This document shows, in pieces, positions 48,662-56,984 of a stretch of DNA of 64,000 nt; the stretch's first letter is position 1; the number at the start of each line of letters is the position of its first letter. The DNA is from Clostridiales bacterium (lineage in GTDB: Bacteria > Bacillota > Clostridia > Christensenellales > Borkfalkiaceae). The DNA is taken from NCBI GenBank assembly GCA_015055615.1, contig SVHT01000005.1:62001-126000 (forward strand). Reading direction: 5' to 3'. Under the pieces are notes generated by a model. The model was given only the letters and a program-made list of their open reading frames with translations. It made no database searches and was not told where the DNA came from. The position numbers were made by a program, and so were the translations under genes.

Positions 48662-49050
48662 TAGTTGCGCGCCTCAAAGAATTTGCCCGATTTTAACGAT
48701 TCGAGCATAATCGTTGCGCTACTTATATTGGTTGCGAGCGGGATTTTTTGTACGTCGCACAATCTTAACAGGGCGGATACGTCTGGTTCGTGTGGCTGTG
48801 CCGTTAACGGGTCTCGTAAAAAGATAATCAAATCCAATTCCCCGTTGGCGAGCATTGCGCCAATTTGTTGGTCACCGCCAAGAGGCCCGCTCTTCATTCT
48901 TTTAATCGGTAACGCAGTTTCGCCCATAATCAGCGTCCCCGTCGTACCTGTCGCGTACAATTCGTATTTTGCCAATACATCCTTGTAGTTTTTTGCTAAT
49001 GCAATAATTTCATCCTTTTTTTTGTCGTGTGCTATCAAAGCAATTTTCAT
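48661..49050 (-). CDS. mgsA: Methylglyoxal synthase
   Basis: 129-aa enzyme that turns dihydroxyacetone phosphate into methylglyoxal, a bypass under phosphate limitation. ALIAHDKKK (4-12), ATGTTG (phosphate site), [11 protein letters not shown] and FLRDPL (catalytic Asp) are all visible. Single-gene minus-strand unit with its own promoter. Confidence 0.96.
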   Translation of the reverse strand: MKIALIAHDKKKDEIIALAKNYKDVLAKYELYATGTTGTLIMGETALPIKRMKSGPLGGDQQIGAMLANGELDLIIFLRDPLTAQPHEPDVSALLRLCDVQKIPLATNISSATIMLESLKSGKFFEARN

Positions 49051-49089
49051 TTGTATTCTCCTTACTTCATAGATTCATAGTTCCCTTAT

Positions 49090-49118
49090 ATTATACACAA
49101 TCCTTTCTAAAAAGTCAA
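49090..49118 (-). promoter_or_regulatory. Promoter of mgsA
   Basis: On the minus strand TTGACT (49118-49113), 17-bp spacer, TATAAT (49095-49090). Confidence 0.85.
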
Positions 49119-49177
49119 ACGTTAGAGAAATTTAGCGAAAAAATCGGATATTTTTTTGAAAAGATGCGGGTCTTGCT

Positions 49178-49185
49178 TTCGACAA
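49178..49185. promoter_or_regulatory. Candidate Spo0A box before spoIIGA
   Basis: TTCGACAA is the exact reverse complement of the 0A box TTGTCGAA. It lies about 65-70 bases upstream of the predicted transcription start, the region used by Spo0A at Bacillus spoIIG. Confidence 0.55.
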
Positions 49186-49214
49186 GAAAGACGGCGCTTT
49201 TACAAAAATGCCGT

Positions 49215-49242
49215 TTGTTTTATTTTACAGCCGTGCTATAAT
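49215..49242 (+). promoter_or_regulatory. Promoter of spoIIGA-sigE
   Basis: TTGTTT (49215-49220), 16-bp spacer, TATAAT (49237-49242). The poor -35 fits a promoter that needs an activator. Confidence 0.62.
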
Positions 49243-49290
49243 TGCCTTGCTCTTGCAAAAGGGGGCGGGCATCTTTACGACGGTATTTTT

Positions 49291-50079
49291 ATGACGGTAT
49301 ATATCGAGTACGCGCTGATAGAAAATTTCGTTTACGATTACGTATTGCTACGGCTTTCCTTTTTCGCCACGCGCGAAAAAGCAAAGCGGTTCAAGTTGGC
49401 GTTTTCTGCTCTTATAGGGGCGTTGTTTGCCCTCGTTTGCCCTTTTATCACCCTGCCGTCTATCTTGTTTTTGGCGTTAAAAATCGGGGTGGGGTTACTC
49501 CTTTGCATGTTGTCCTTTGGACGGCTAAAAACGAAAAAGGAGTGGGGCAGGTATGCGTTTACCTCCCTTTGTTTCTTCTTTTTGACCTTTGGATACGGCG
49601 GGGCAATGTCGGCGTTTTCGGGGCGCAAGCGCCTACCCCCGCAGGCGGTATTTTTCGGGTTTGTCTGCCTAAGCGCGTCGGCGGTGTTTTTGATTGGAAA
49701 AGTCTATCAAAAACGGAGCGTGCACGCCTTTATCTATCCGTGCACGTTGCTTTTTGGCGAAAAACGTCTTTCCGTTGACGGGTATTATGACAGCGGAAAC
49801 CGCGCGCAGAAAAACGGCGCGCCAATCTGCTTTGTTTCCCCCGAACTCATCTACGAGCTTTTCGGGGATGAAATCTTGAAAGATGGGGGGACGGTACGCG
49901 ACGAAATGCAAATTACCACGGTAATCGGCGTAAAAAGCACCCCTTTGTATAAGGGTGGAATCCTTGTGGAAACTCCGAGGGGAAAAGTTCTAAAAGAGGG
50001 GGTATATTTTTCGCCGTCGGGGAATATGATATCACGGGAATATAAGGTTCTGCTAAACGCGGAGATTTTAGGGGAATAG
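49291..50079 (+). CDS. spoIIGA: Sporulation sigma-E processing peptidase SpoIIGA
   Basis: 262 aa. Five or six N-terminal membrane helices (to about 145) and a soluble aspartic protease domain with the catalytic motif YYDSGNRA. It starts [13 protein letters not shown], as in the family; the ATG at 49291 follows a GGGGGCGGG tract. It cleaves pro-sigma-E, encoded three bases downstream, in the mother cell after septation. Confidence 0.9.
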   Translation: MTVYIEYALIENFVYDYVLLRLSFFATREKAKRFKLAFSALIGALFALVCPFITLPSILFLALKIGVGLLLCMLSFGRLKTKKEWGRYAFTSLCFFFLTFGYGGAMSAFSGRKRLPPQAVFFGFVCLSASAVFLIGKVYQKRSVHAFIYPCTLLFGEKRLSVDGYYDSGNRAQKNGAPICFVSPELIYELFGDEILKDGGTVRDEMQITTVIGVKSTPLYKGGILVETPRGKVLKEGVYFSPSGNMISREYKVLLNAEILGE

Positions 50080-50081
50080 GT

Positions 50082-50795
50082 ATGCGGATTAAAGAATTAT
50101 TGCGGACGTTTTTACAAAAGATTATATCGGATGAAAGAACGGTGGACTACGTATGCGGTGGCGGAGAGGCGCTACCGCTACCGCTTTCTGCGGAGGAAGA
50201 AAGCGCGGCGCTCAAAGGGCTCTTAGACGAACAAGAAAAGGAAAACGCAAAGGCGTTACTTATACAGCACAACCTACGCTTGGTGGTGTATATCGCGCGG
50301 AAATTCGACAATACGGGGGTGGATAACGACGATTTGATTTCCATTGGTACGATTGGGCTGATTAAGGCAATCAACTCCTTTAAAACGGATAAGAACATCA
50401 AGCTTGCGACCTACGCTTCGCGCTGTATCGAAAACGAAATTTTGATGTATTTGCGCCGTACGGCGCGCTTAAAAAGCGAGGTTTCGTTCGATGAACCGCT
50501 CAATACCGATTTTGAGGGAAACGAGCTCTTATTATCCGACGTTTTGGGTACGTCGGCGGAGAGCGTGTACGGGGATATCGAGGCAAACGCCGAAAAGGAA
50601 CAGCTCAAAGAGGCGTTGAAAAAGCTCAACGAGCGGGAGCGAAAAATTATGTTTTTGCGGTTTGGGCTTGGCGGTGGCGAAGAGATGACGCAAAAGGACG
50701 TGGCAGATATGCTCGGTATATCGCAAAGCTACATATCCCGCTTGGAAAAGAAGATTATTTTACGGCTGAAAAAAGAGATTGCGAAAATGGAATAA
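50082..50795 (+). CDS. sigE: Sporulation sigma factor sigma-E
   Basis: 237-aa sigma-70 family factor. A short N-terminal pro-sequence is followed by region 2 ([17 protein letters not shown], near 65) and region 4 with the helix-turn-helix [19 protein letters not shown]. Its position after spoIIGA identifies it as sigma-E rather than sigma-K. Drives early mother-cell genes. A CGCTGA/TCAGCG hairpin (50820-50835) follows without a T tract. Confidence 0.93.
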   Translation: MRIKELLRTFLQKIISDERTVDYVCGGGEALPLPLSAEEESAALKGLLDEQEKENAKALLIQHNLRLVVYIARKFDNTGVDNDDLISIGTIGLIKAINSFKTDKNIKLATYASRCIENEILMYLRRTARLKSEVSFDEPLNTDFEGNELLLSDVLGTSAESVYGDIEANAEKEQLKEALKKLNERERKIMFLRFGLGGGEEMTQKDVADMLGISQSYISRLEKKIILRLKKEIAKME

Positions 50796-50925
50796 TATCG
50801 CCCGTCAAGACAAAAAACTCGCTGAAAAATCAGCGTATAAAAAACGGCGGATAAGCGCATACTTTTGCCGAGTGTTTTTGCTTAAAATTTTTACTTAAAA
50901 GCGACACGTCCCCCACCCTTTGCTT

Positions 50926-50936
50926 TTTACATACGG
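50926..50936 (+). other. Leader motif shared with the vanW-like gene
   Basis: TTTACATACGG, identical to 37239-37249, just upstream of the AAGGAGG of sigG. Confidence 0.4.
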
Positions 50937-50956
50937 ATAAGGAGGACCTGAAAAGT

Positions 50957-51724
50957 ATGCAAAAAGTAGAGATTTGCGGCGTGGATACGTCGGGCTTGCC
51001 AAAGCTTTCCGCAAAGGAGAGCGAGGAGCTGATGCGACAGCTGAAAGCGGGGGATAAAAAGGCGCGGGATACGTTTATTATCGGCAATATGCGTTTGGTG
51101 CTTTCCCTCGTCAAGCGTTTTCGTATCAAAAACTTGGGGGCGGACGACGTGTTCCAAGCGGGGTGCGTGGGGCTTATCAAAGCGATTGACGGGTTTGATT
51201 TGCGCGTGGGGGTAAAATTTTCCACCTACGCCGTGCCAATGATAATCGGCGAGATTAAGCGGTATCTTCGTGACGGCAATTCCTTGCGCGTGTCACGCAG
51301 TATTCGGGATACGGCGTATCGGGTATTGAAAGCGCGCGAGGCAATCGAGGCGCGCGACGAGGAGGCGACCATTGAAAAGATTGCAACCGAACTCGGCGTG
51401 GCGGAGCGCGAAGTGGTGTACGCCTTAGACGCAATTTCCGACCCCGTGTCCATTTACGAGCCCGTGTATAACAAATCGGGCGACGCTTTGCTCTTAATGG
51501 ACCAGCTCTGCGACGAGCGAAACACGGACGAGATTTGGACGGAACACGTCGCTTTGAGCGAGGCGATGGAAAAATTGGGGGAGCGGGAACGAAAAATTCT
51601 GTTTTTGCGTTATTACGAAGGGAAAACGCAAACGGAAATTTCAGAGGAAGTGGGCATTTCGCAGGCGCAGGTATCCCGTTTGGAAAAGAACGCCCTGCAA
51701 AACATACGGCTGAATATTTCGTAA
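50957..51724 (+). CDS. sigG: Sporulation sigma factor sigma-G
   Basis: 255-aa sigma factor for late forespore genes. It has the diagnostic N-terminal EICGVDTSGLPKL stretch, region 2 (GNMRLVLSLVKRF), region 3 and region 4 (EISEEVGISQAQVSRLEK). Directly follows sigE, as in Bacillus and Clostridium. Strong AAGGAGG site. Confidence 0.96.
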   Translation: MQKVEICGVDTSGLPKLSAKESEELMRQLKAGDKKARDTFIIGNMRLVLSLVKRFRIKNLGADDVFQAGCVGLIKAIDGFDLRVGVKFSTYAVPMIIGEIKRYLRDGNSLRVSRSIRDTAYRVLKAREAIEARDEEATIEKIATELGVAEREVVYALDAISDPVSIYEPVYNKSGDALLLMDQLCDERNTDEIWTEHVALSEAMEKLGERERKILFLRYYEGKTQTEISEEVGISQAQVSRLEKNALQNIRLNIS

Positions 51725-51779
51725 GAAACCCTAAAAATCGAAAAAAAATCATAAACAGGAACACATTTTTGCCCTTTTG

Positions 51780-51787
51780 CATATACT
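51780..51787 (+). promoter_or_regulatory. Candidate sigma-E-type -10 element before ylmC/ymxH
   Basis: CATATACT resembles the sigma-E -10 consensus (CATACA-T type) and lies 31 bases before the ATG. The -35 match is poor. An imperfect inverted repeat spans it (TGCATATACT with AGTATTTTGCA). Confidence 0.35.
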
Positions 51788-51818
51788 GTAACATAGTATT
51801 TTGCAAGGGGCGTTTTTT

Positions 51819-52187
51819 ATGGAACTGAGTTTTTCCGATTTGCGAACGAAAGAAGTGGTGAACACGCAGGACGGCAGAAAATTGGGCAAGGTATGCGACG
51901 TGGCGCTCTGTTATCCCGAAAATAGGTGGCTGGGTATCGTCGTGCCCGGCGGAAAGGGTTGGATTGGAAAAAAGAGCGCGGTGTTTATCGACCTAAAAAG
52001 CATAGTAAAAATCGGGGAAGACGTCATATTGGTCAACGTCGGTTTGCCCTGCGAGCGGAAGAAGGGAAAACGTGGGTGCCCGCCTCCGCCCATGCCCCCG
52101 TCACCGCCCGCGCCCTATCCGCCCTATCCGCCACAGAGAAATTCGGCGGGGCAAGGCGGAGAACGCAATTTCGACGATTTTGAATAA
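51819..52187 (+). CDS. YlmC/YmxH-type PRC-barrel sporulation protein
   Basis: 122 aa: PRC-barrel core (about 1-80) with DLRTKEVVNTQDGRKLGKVCD, of which the RTKEVVN and GRKLGKV parts are typical, then a basic stretch and a Pro-rich tail (PPPPMPPSPPAP). Found after sigG in many spore formers; exact role unknown. The ATG at 51819 follows AAGGGG. Confidence 0.88.
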   Translation: MELSFSDLRTKEVVNTQDGRKLGKVCDVALCYPENRWLGIVVPGGKGWIGKKSAVFIDLKSIVKIGEDVILVNVGLPCERKKGKRGCPPPPMPPSPPAPYPPYPPQRNSAGQGGERNFDDFE

Positions 52188-52199
52188 CGAATTTTCTAT

Positions 52200-52226
52200 A
52201 AAAAGCTCGGTTCTACCGAGCTTTTT
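52200..52226 (+). terminator. Terminator after the sporulation block
   Basis: Perfect 11-bp stem (52200-52210 with 52216-52226), five-base loop, ends in TTTTT. Confidence 0.88.
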
Positions 52227-52262
52227 CCGTGAAAAGAAGAAAAGCGCAAAGGGCAAAGGGGC

Positions 52263-52291
52263 TTGACAAATGATGAAAAAAATGCTATACT
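52263..52291 (+). promoter_or_regulatory. Promoter of the two-component system
   Basis: TTGACA (52263-52268), 17-bp spacer, TATACT (52286-52291), followed by an unusually long 160-base leader. Confidence 0.88.
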
Positions 52292-52327
52292 TACAGATGA
52301 AAAAGTGTGATTTATGAAAGGAAAGTG

Positions 52328-52349
52328 TTTTTTCACGATTTTTTCACGA
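52328..52349 (+). repeat. Perfect 11-bp direct repeat in the two-component leader
   Basis: TTTTTTCACGA occurs twice head to tail (52328-52338, 52339-52349). An 11-bp period suits tandem binding of an OmpR/PhoB-type regulator on one DNA face, so this may be the regulator's own site. Confidence 0.6.
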
Positions 52350-52452
52350 TTTGTTGTCTTAAAATTAACAAAAAACGGGTATAAATGTATAGGCAGTTGT
52401 CAAAAAACGGCAAACTTTGTCAAAAATACCAAAAGAGGGAGTTTATAGGGGT

Positions 52453-53118
52453 ATGAAAATTTTAATTGTCGACGACGAAATTATGATTAGAAACGTCCTG
52501 CGCGAATACGTGGAGTTTGAGGGCAACGAGGCCTATGAGGCGGAGGACGGTATGCAGGCGGTAAAGCTCTGTCGAGACAACGATTACGATTTGGTTTTGA
52601 TGGACGTAATGATGCCCCATTTGGACGGTTACTCGGCGGTAAAGGAAATTAAAAAAATCAAGGACGTGCCCGTGATTATGCTTTCGGCGCGCGGAGAGGA
52701 ATACGACAAGCTGTTCGCCTTTGAAATCGGGGTGGACGACTACGTGACGAAACCCTTCTCGCCCAAGGAAGTAATGGCGCGTATCAACGCCGTGACCAAA
52801 CGCCACGCCGTCAAGGAACAGAAGAACGAGATTTTGAAGTTCGAGGGCTTGGAAATCGATATGGCGGGCAGAAACGTGTACGTAGACGGCGTAAAAGCGG
52901 AGCTTACCCCCAAGGAATACGAGCTGTTGTTCTATTTGGTCCGTAACAAAGGGATTGCGCTGACGAGAGAAAAACTTCTTTACGACGTATGGGGCTTTGA
53001 TTTTTACGGGGACGATCGCACGGTGGATACGCATATTAAAATGCTCCGCGGAAACTTAAAGGACTACCGCAAATTTATCGTTACTTTGCGTGGGTTGGGG
53101 TATAAATTCGAACTTTAA
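52453..53118 (+). CDS. OmpR/PhoB-family response regulator
   Basis: 221 aa. Receiver domain starting MKILIVDDE with phosphorylation site LVLMDVMMP (Asp near 51) and K in VTKPFSP; winged-helix domain with LTPKEYELL and RTVDTHIKMLRGNL. The ATG at 52453 is preferred to a TTG 12 codons earlier. Forms a pair with the kinase 51 bases downstream. Confidence 0.93.
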   Translation: MKILIVDDEIMIRNVLREYVEFEGNEAYEAEDGMQAVKLCRDNDYDLVLMDVMMPHLDGYSAVKEIKKIKDVPVIMLSARGEEYDKLFAFEIGVDDYVTKPFSPKEVMARINAVTKRHAVKEQKNEILKFEGLEIDMAGRNVYVDGVKAELTPKEYELLFYLVRNKGIALTREKLLYDVWGFDFYGDDRTVDTHIKMLRGNLKDYRKFIVTLRGLGYKFEL

Positions 53119-53169
53119 ACAACGGTTGCCTAACAAGAGGCGAGAAAAGAAAAAAAAGGGGGCTCGGTA

Positions 53170-54747
53170 ATGTCGCACAAAAAAAAGCCGACGGACAATA
53201 GAACGCAACAGCCGAGCTTTTTTGACGACGGCAATTCGGGGCGTGTGCAAGAGCCTAATCCGCCCCAAAACAGAAAGGAACGTCGCATACACGGCTATCA
53301 GAGAAAACAGCGCGCAACCAGCGTATATTTTTTACTGTGTTCGCTGTTTGCCGTGTTATCGCTTGTCATCGTGTTATTGTTTAGCGCACCGCAACAGTAT
53401 ATCTTTTCGCGCACCTATCAAGAAGAGGCGTCCGAGAGCGTTTTGACAAAGGGCAGAGTTATCGAGCATGACGTCAACGATGGCTTACCGCAAGATTGGG
53501 GGTCTGGTTGGAGCGCGTACGTACGAAAACTCTCTTACGCCCATCAGGTGCGCGTGTTTATCGTTTCACCGAACGGCGAGGTGCTTTACCCCGAAGAGGC
53601 GCAGAATACGCCTACGGGCGCGGAAAACGAGAATTCCAATCAACGAGCGGACGTCGGCGTGTCTAAAGAAACGCTTGCTTTGCATATTCAACGCATTGCG
53701 ATTTCCCCTAACGGTTACGTCGTTTATAGGGGCGTTGGCGAATACGTATACGGTGGCGCGGTGGAGATTGACGGGAATACGGCGTATCTATACGTAGGAC
53801 AATCGCTGGAACTGATGACGACGGCGCTGAGAAGTATGTCGATGCGTATCGTGCTGTTGGGGACGTTTGTATTTATGCTCAGCTTTTTCGTGGGGAGCGC
53901 GGTAGCGGGTTGGTTGACGAAACCGCTGACGGAAATGACGGAAAAAGCTCGACGCATGGCGCAAGGGCAATTTGATATGGACTTCCACGGCGTCGATTAC
54001 GGCAAGGAGATGGTGGAGCTTGCGGACGCGCTCAATCACGCGCGCGACGAGCTGTCCAAAACCGACCGCATGCAAAAGGAATTGATTGCCAACGTTTCGC
54101 ACGATTTCAAAACACCTTTGACGATGATTAAGGCGTACGCCTCCATGATTATTGAAATTTCGGGGGATAACCCTGAAAAGCGCAATCAGCACGCGCAGGT
54201 TATCATTGATGAAACCGACCGTTTGACTTCCCTTGTCAGCGACGTATTGGATTTGTCGAAAATTAGCTCGGGTATACAGCCTTTGCAACTGCAAATTGCC
54301 AATATTTCCGCTTGCGTTTGGGACGCTTTGAAACGGTTTGCCTATTTGCAAGAAACGCAAGGGTACACCTTTGAAACGGATATCGACGAGGGCTTATTTG
54401 CGATGGTAGACGAAATCCGTTTTGGGCAGGCGATTTATAATTTGATAGGCAACGCCGTCAACTACACGGGCGAGGATAAGCGCGTAATCGTGAAATTGAA
54501 GAGAGAGGAAACGGGGTTCCGTTTCTCGGTGCGCGATACGGGCGTAGGGATAAAACCCGAGGAATTAAACGAAATTTGGGATAGATATTATCGTTCTTCG
54601 TCGTCGCATAAACGGCCCGTGCAAGGTACGGGATTGGGGCTTTCGATTGTCAAGACGGTATTTGAAAAGCACGGTTTGGCTTTCGGTGTGACCAGCGAAG
54701 AGGGGAAAGGCAGTACTTTCTACGTCTGTTTTCCCGATTTTTCGTAA
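53170..54747 (+). CDS. Sensor histidine kinase
   Basis: 525 aa. Cytosolic N-terminal tail (about 1-50), helix 1 (about 53-74), extracytoplasmic sensor domain (75-215), helix 2 (about 218-240), HAMP, H-box VSHDFKTPL (phosphorylated His), N-box YNLIGNAVNYT and G boxes DTGVGI and GTGLGLSI. An intact membrane kinase for the preceding regulator. Signal unknown. Confidence 0.93.
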   Translation: MSHKKKPTDNRTQQPSFFDDGNSGRVQEPNPPQNRKERRIHGYQRKQRATSVYFLLCSLFAVLSLVIVLLFSAPQQYIFSRTYQEEASESVLTKGRVIEHDVNDGLPQDWGSGWSAYVRKLSYAHQVRVFIVSPNGEVLYPEEAQNTPTGAENENSNQRADVGVSKETLALHIQRIAISPNGYVVYRGVGEYVYGGAVEIDGNTAYLYVGQSLELMTTALRSMSMRIVLLGTFVFMLSFFVGSAVAGWLTKPLTEMTEKARRMAQGQFDMDFHGVDYGKEMVELADALNHARDELSKTDRMQKELIANVSHDFKTPLTMIKAYASMIIEISGDNPEKRNQHAQVIIDETDRLTSLVSDVLDLSKISSGIQPLQLQIANISACVWDALKRFAYLQETQGYTFETDIDEGLFAMVDEIRFGQAIYNLIGNAVNYTGEDKRVIVKLKREETGFRFSVRDTGVGIKPEELNEIWDRYYRSSSSHKRPVQGTGLGLSIVKTVFEKHGLAFGVTSEEGKGSTFYVCFPDFS

Positions 54748-54824
54748 ACACGAAAGAGAACGACGCATCGTTTGGGCGGACGAAGAATAGAGTAACGTGA
54801 AAAGGTAAAATAAGGAGGACGCTT

Positions 54825-56018
54825 ATGGCGACGAAGAAACAGGCGGGGGAAACCTTGCTGGCGGAAAAGGAAAATATAGAAGCGGACGTAGAGGTTGCCG
54901 AAGAGGTTGCCGTAGCGGAAACAGAGGCGGAAGAAATTGCCGTTGCTCCCGCAGAGGCTTGCGAGGAAGAGCCTAAGGTGGCGGAACAGTCGGAAACGAG
55001 CGTAGAAGAAAGGGGGGCAGAGCAGACGGAAACGGAAGAAGTGCCCGTTTTCATCATTGACCCCAAGGATAGACAGCCGAAAAATTACGCGACGTATATC
55101 CAGCTTGCGGCGCGCTATACCGAAGAACAAGCGCAAAATATGCTCCGCAAGAAAATTTATCAATACAACGAGGTGCATTTGCGCTTTTTGCAGAAAGTAG
55201 GGGAGGATTCCGCGTTTGCGGTAGAGCGTCTGTACGTGCCCGTTGCTTGCGGAAGAACGGACGTGCGCTATTCGTGGAAAACCAAGACGAATCAGACGAA
55301 AAACTCGCACGAGGCGATCTGCGTAAAAGAGAAACGTTTTTCGGGTATGCGCAAGGACTTGGACGTGGAGAATTTTGACATAGAAGACCAACCCGAGGTG
55401 TCGGAAATCGGCAAGTCGGAGCTGGTAGAGGACGGCGCGTACGATTTCAAAAAAGCGATGCAAGCGTTTAACCTTTATCTTAAAACGACGGCGCCCGCCA
55501 AACACGTGACGGTGGAAAAGCGTGGCGAGACGTACACCCTCGCATACGTGCCGGTATTAAAGACGGCGTGTACGCTGGACGGGGAAACGTACGTCGGCTA
55601 CGTCAATATGTATAACGGCGCTTGCTATTCGGATTACAAGGTGAGCGACGTGTTGGAAAACGCTGCGGAAAAGACGGTGGTTTCGGCAAAGCTTGCAAAG
55701 CGTACCCTTGCGGGGACTTTTCTGTTTGCCTTGACGTTTGCGCTACTGACCTTGTTTAGCGGACTTTCCTTGGTGGATTGGAAATTTGGCGCGTTGCCCG
55801 TAAAGACGTTGTGGACGTCGTTGAGTTTGGCGGCGTTTTCGTTGCCGTCGGTGGCGCTCTTGTTCCCGCTCCACGCCATTAAAAAGGAAAAACTGATAGA
55901 AAAATCTATACAAGGTCACAAGAATCCGAGTGGCGCTTTTGCAAGATTGGTATCCTTCATCGGCGTGCTTTGCGCGATTGGCGCGGTGGTGCTGTTCTTC
56001 TTCCAAGTGATGATTTAA
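54825..56018 (+). CDS. Unrecognised acidic membrane protein next to the two-component system
   Basis: 397 aa, family not recognised. Residues 1-75 are an Ala/Glu/Val-rich acidic tail. A soluble domain of about 210 aa follows (PKDRQPKNYATYIQLAARYT onset; cysteines in PVACGRT and AICVKEK), then three hydrophobic helices (about 288-310, 325-345, 370-395) separated by a short basic loop. It starts after AAGGAGG, 77 bases past the kinase and before a terminator, so it may be the third gene of that operon. Confidence 0.75.
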   Translation: MATKKQAGETLLAEKENIEADVEVAEEVAVAETEAEEIAVAPAEACEEEPKVAEQSETSVEERGAEQTETEEVPVFIIDPKDRQPKNYATYIQLAARYTEEQAQNMLRKKIYQYNEVHLRFLQKVGEDSAFAVERLYVPVACGRTDVRYSWKTKTNQTKNSHEAICVKEKRFSGMRKDLDVENFDIEDQPEVSEIGKSELVEDGAYDFKKAMQAFNLYLKTTAPAKHVTVEKRGETYTLAYVPVLKTACTLDGETYVGYVNMYNGACYSDYKVSDVLENAAEKTVVSAKLAKRTLAGTFLFALTFALLTLFSGLSLVDWKFGALPVKTLWTSLSLAAFSLPSVALLFPLHAIKKEKLIEKSIQGHKNPSGAFARLVSFIGVLCAIGAVVLFFFQVMI

Positions 56019-56023
56019 TAAAG

Positions 56024-56069
56024 AAAGTCTGCGCTTTCACGGTAATTTCGTTGACAGTCGCAGACTTTT
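56024..56069 (+). terminator. Terminator overlapping the ribU promoter
   Basis: 10-bp stem (56024-56033 with 56059-56068) around a 25-base loop that contains the next -35 element; short T run. Confidence 0.6.
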
Positions 56070-56079
56070 GTATTATAAT
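56051..56079 (+). promoter_or_regulatory. Promoter of the FMN riboswitch-ribU unit
   Basis: TTGACA (56051-56056), 17-bp spacer, TATAAT (56074-56079). Its spacer is the right arm of the preceding terminator. Confidence 0.88.
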
Positions 56080-56097
56080 AAAGACAAGTGAATATTC

Positions 56098-56245
56098 TTT
56101 GGGGCGGGGTGTGATTCCCCACCGGCAGTACAGTCTGCGAAGGGCGAAGTTTTGCAAGGCAAGGCTTGCCCCCGAATCGGCGCAATTCCGATACCGACGG
56201 TGAACTTGGCGTTTTGCCAAAAAGTCCGGATGAGAAAAGAAGTGG
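56098..56245 (+). ncRNA. FMN riboswitch (RFN element)
   Basis: Conserved blocks in order: GGGGCGGGGTG, ATTCCCCACCGGC, the GCCCCCGAATCGGC-like stem, CCGACGGTGAA and GTCCGGATGAGA. FMN binding should fold the aptamer so that the downstream terminator forms and ribU is switched off. Confidence 0.93.
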
Positions 56246-56271
56246 TTTTAGGACGAACTATGCCGTTTTGC

Positions 56272-56299
56272 GCCCCGATTTTTGTCGGGGTGTTTTTTT
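56272..56299 (+). terminator. Riboswitch-controlled terminator
   Basis: Seven-base GC arms GCCCCGA and TCGGGG separated by TTTTTG, then T7. Expression platform of the FMN switch. Confidence 0.85.
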
Positions 56300-56339
56300 A
56301 GCGAAGAGTATTTGCAAAAAGTTTTTTCGAGGTGCTGTT

Positions 56340-56918
56340 ATGGAACAAGAGAAGAAAAGTGTGGGCAACGTATTAAAGAGGCGACTTAGCGCAAAGCGCT
56401 TGGCATTGATGGCGATTTTTGTCGCGCTGTCTTACGTCGTCAGTTTTTGGGAATTCCCCATTTTCCCCGCCGCGGACTTTTTAAAGCTTGATTTTGGCAA
56501 CGTATTTATCTTGCTCATTTCCTTTTTACTCGGTCCGATTGAGGGGATAGTGGTATGCGGTTTGAAAGAGAGCTTGCGTATGCTCACGTCCACGTCGGGT
56601 TGCGTGGGGGAAGTTGCGAATATGGCGGTGACGACGGCGTTTATTTTGTTGCCGTCCATTGTCTATCAATTCCGCAAGGGATTGCGTTGGGTGATTCCGT
56701 GCCTTGTTATCGCGTGTTTTATCGGGACGGGGGCGGCGCTTCTTACCAACCGCTTTATTACCTTTCCGCTGTATATGAAAAGCGCGGCGGCGACAGAATT
56801 TAAAAAGCTGTTTTGGTTTGTCGTAGGGTTCAACCTCATCAAAACGGCGTCGATTGGCGTTTTGACGGCGCTTTTATATAAACGCCTGTCCAATTTCTTG
56901 AAAAAAATGAAAATTTAA
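56340..56918 (+). CDS. ribU: Riboflavin ECF transporter S component
   Basis: 192 aa with six hydrophobic helices and the RibU-type AADFLKLDFGNVFILL segment. The N-terminal AxxxA-like LALMAIFVALSYVV helix fits docking to the ECF module. The start at 56340 follows GAGGTG; reading further upstream would enter the riboswitch. Imports riboflavin under FMN control; the shared EcfAAT module is elsewhere. Confidence 0.93.
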   Translation: MEQEKKSVGNVLKRRLSAKRLALMAIFVALSYVVSFWEFPIFPAADFLKLDFGNVFILLISFLLGPIEGIVVCGLKESLRMLTSTSGCVGEVANMAVTTAFILLPSIVYQFRKGLRWVIPCLVIACFIGTGAALLTNRFITFPLYMKSAAATEFKKLFWFVVGFNLIKTASIGVLTALLYKRLSNFLKKMKI

Positions 56919-56949
56919 GGGCGGGAAAAGCGAAACCCTCGCAAAATCA

Positions 56950-56978
56950 TTGCAAAAATTTCGCAAAAGTATTATAAT
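56950..56978 (+). promoter_or_regulatory. Promoter of tsaE, abutting the start codon
   Basis: TTGCAA (56950-56955), 17-bp spacer, TATAAT (56973-56978). The ATG begins seven bases after the -10, where transcription should start. Confidence 0.82.
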
Positions 56979-56984
56979 AAAAAT

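Noticed and set aside
50820-50835. Hairpin after sigE as a terminator
   Set aside because: Perfect 6-bp stem but no T tract on the + strand; no minus-strand gene that it could end.
52072-52183. Proline codon repeats at the end of the ylmC/ymxH gene as a CRISPR-like repeat
   Set aside because: Short irregular codon repeats within a coding sequence; no spacer structure.
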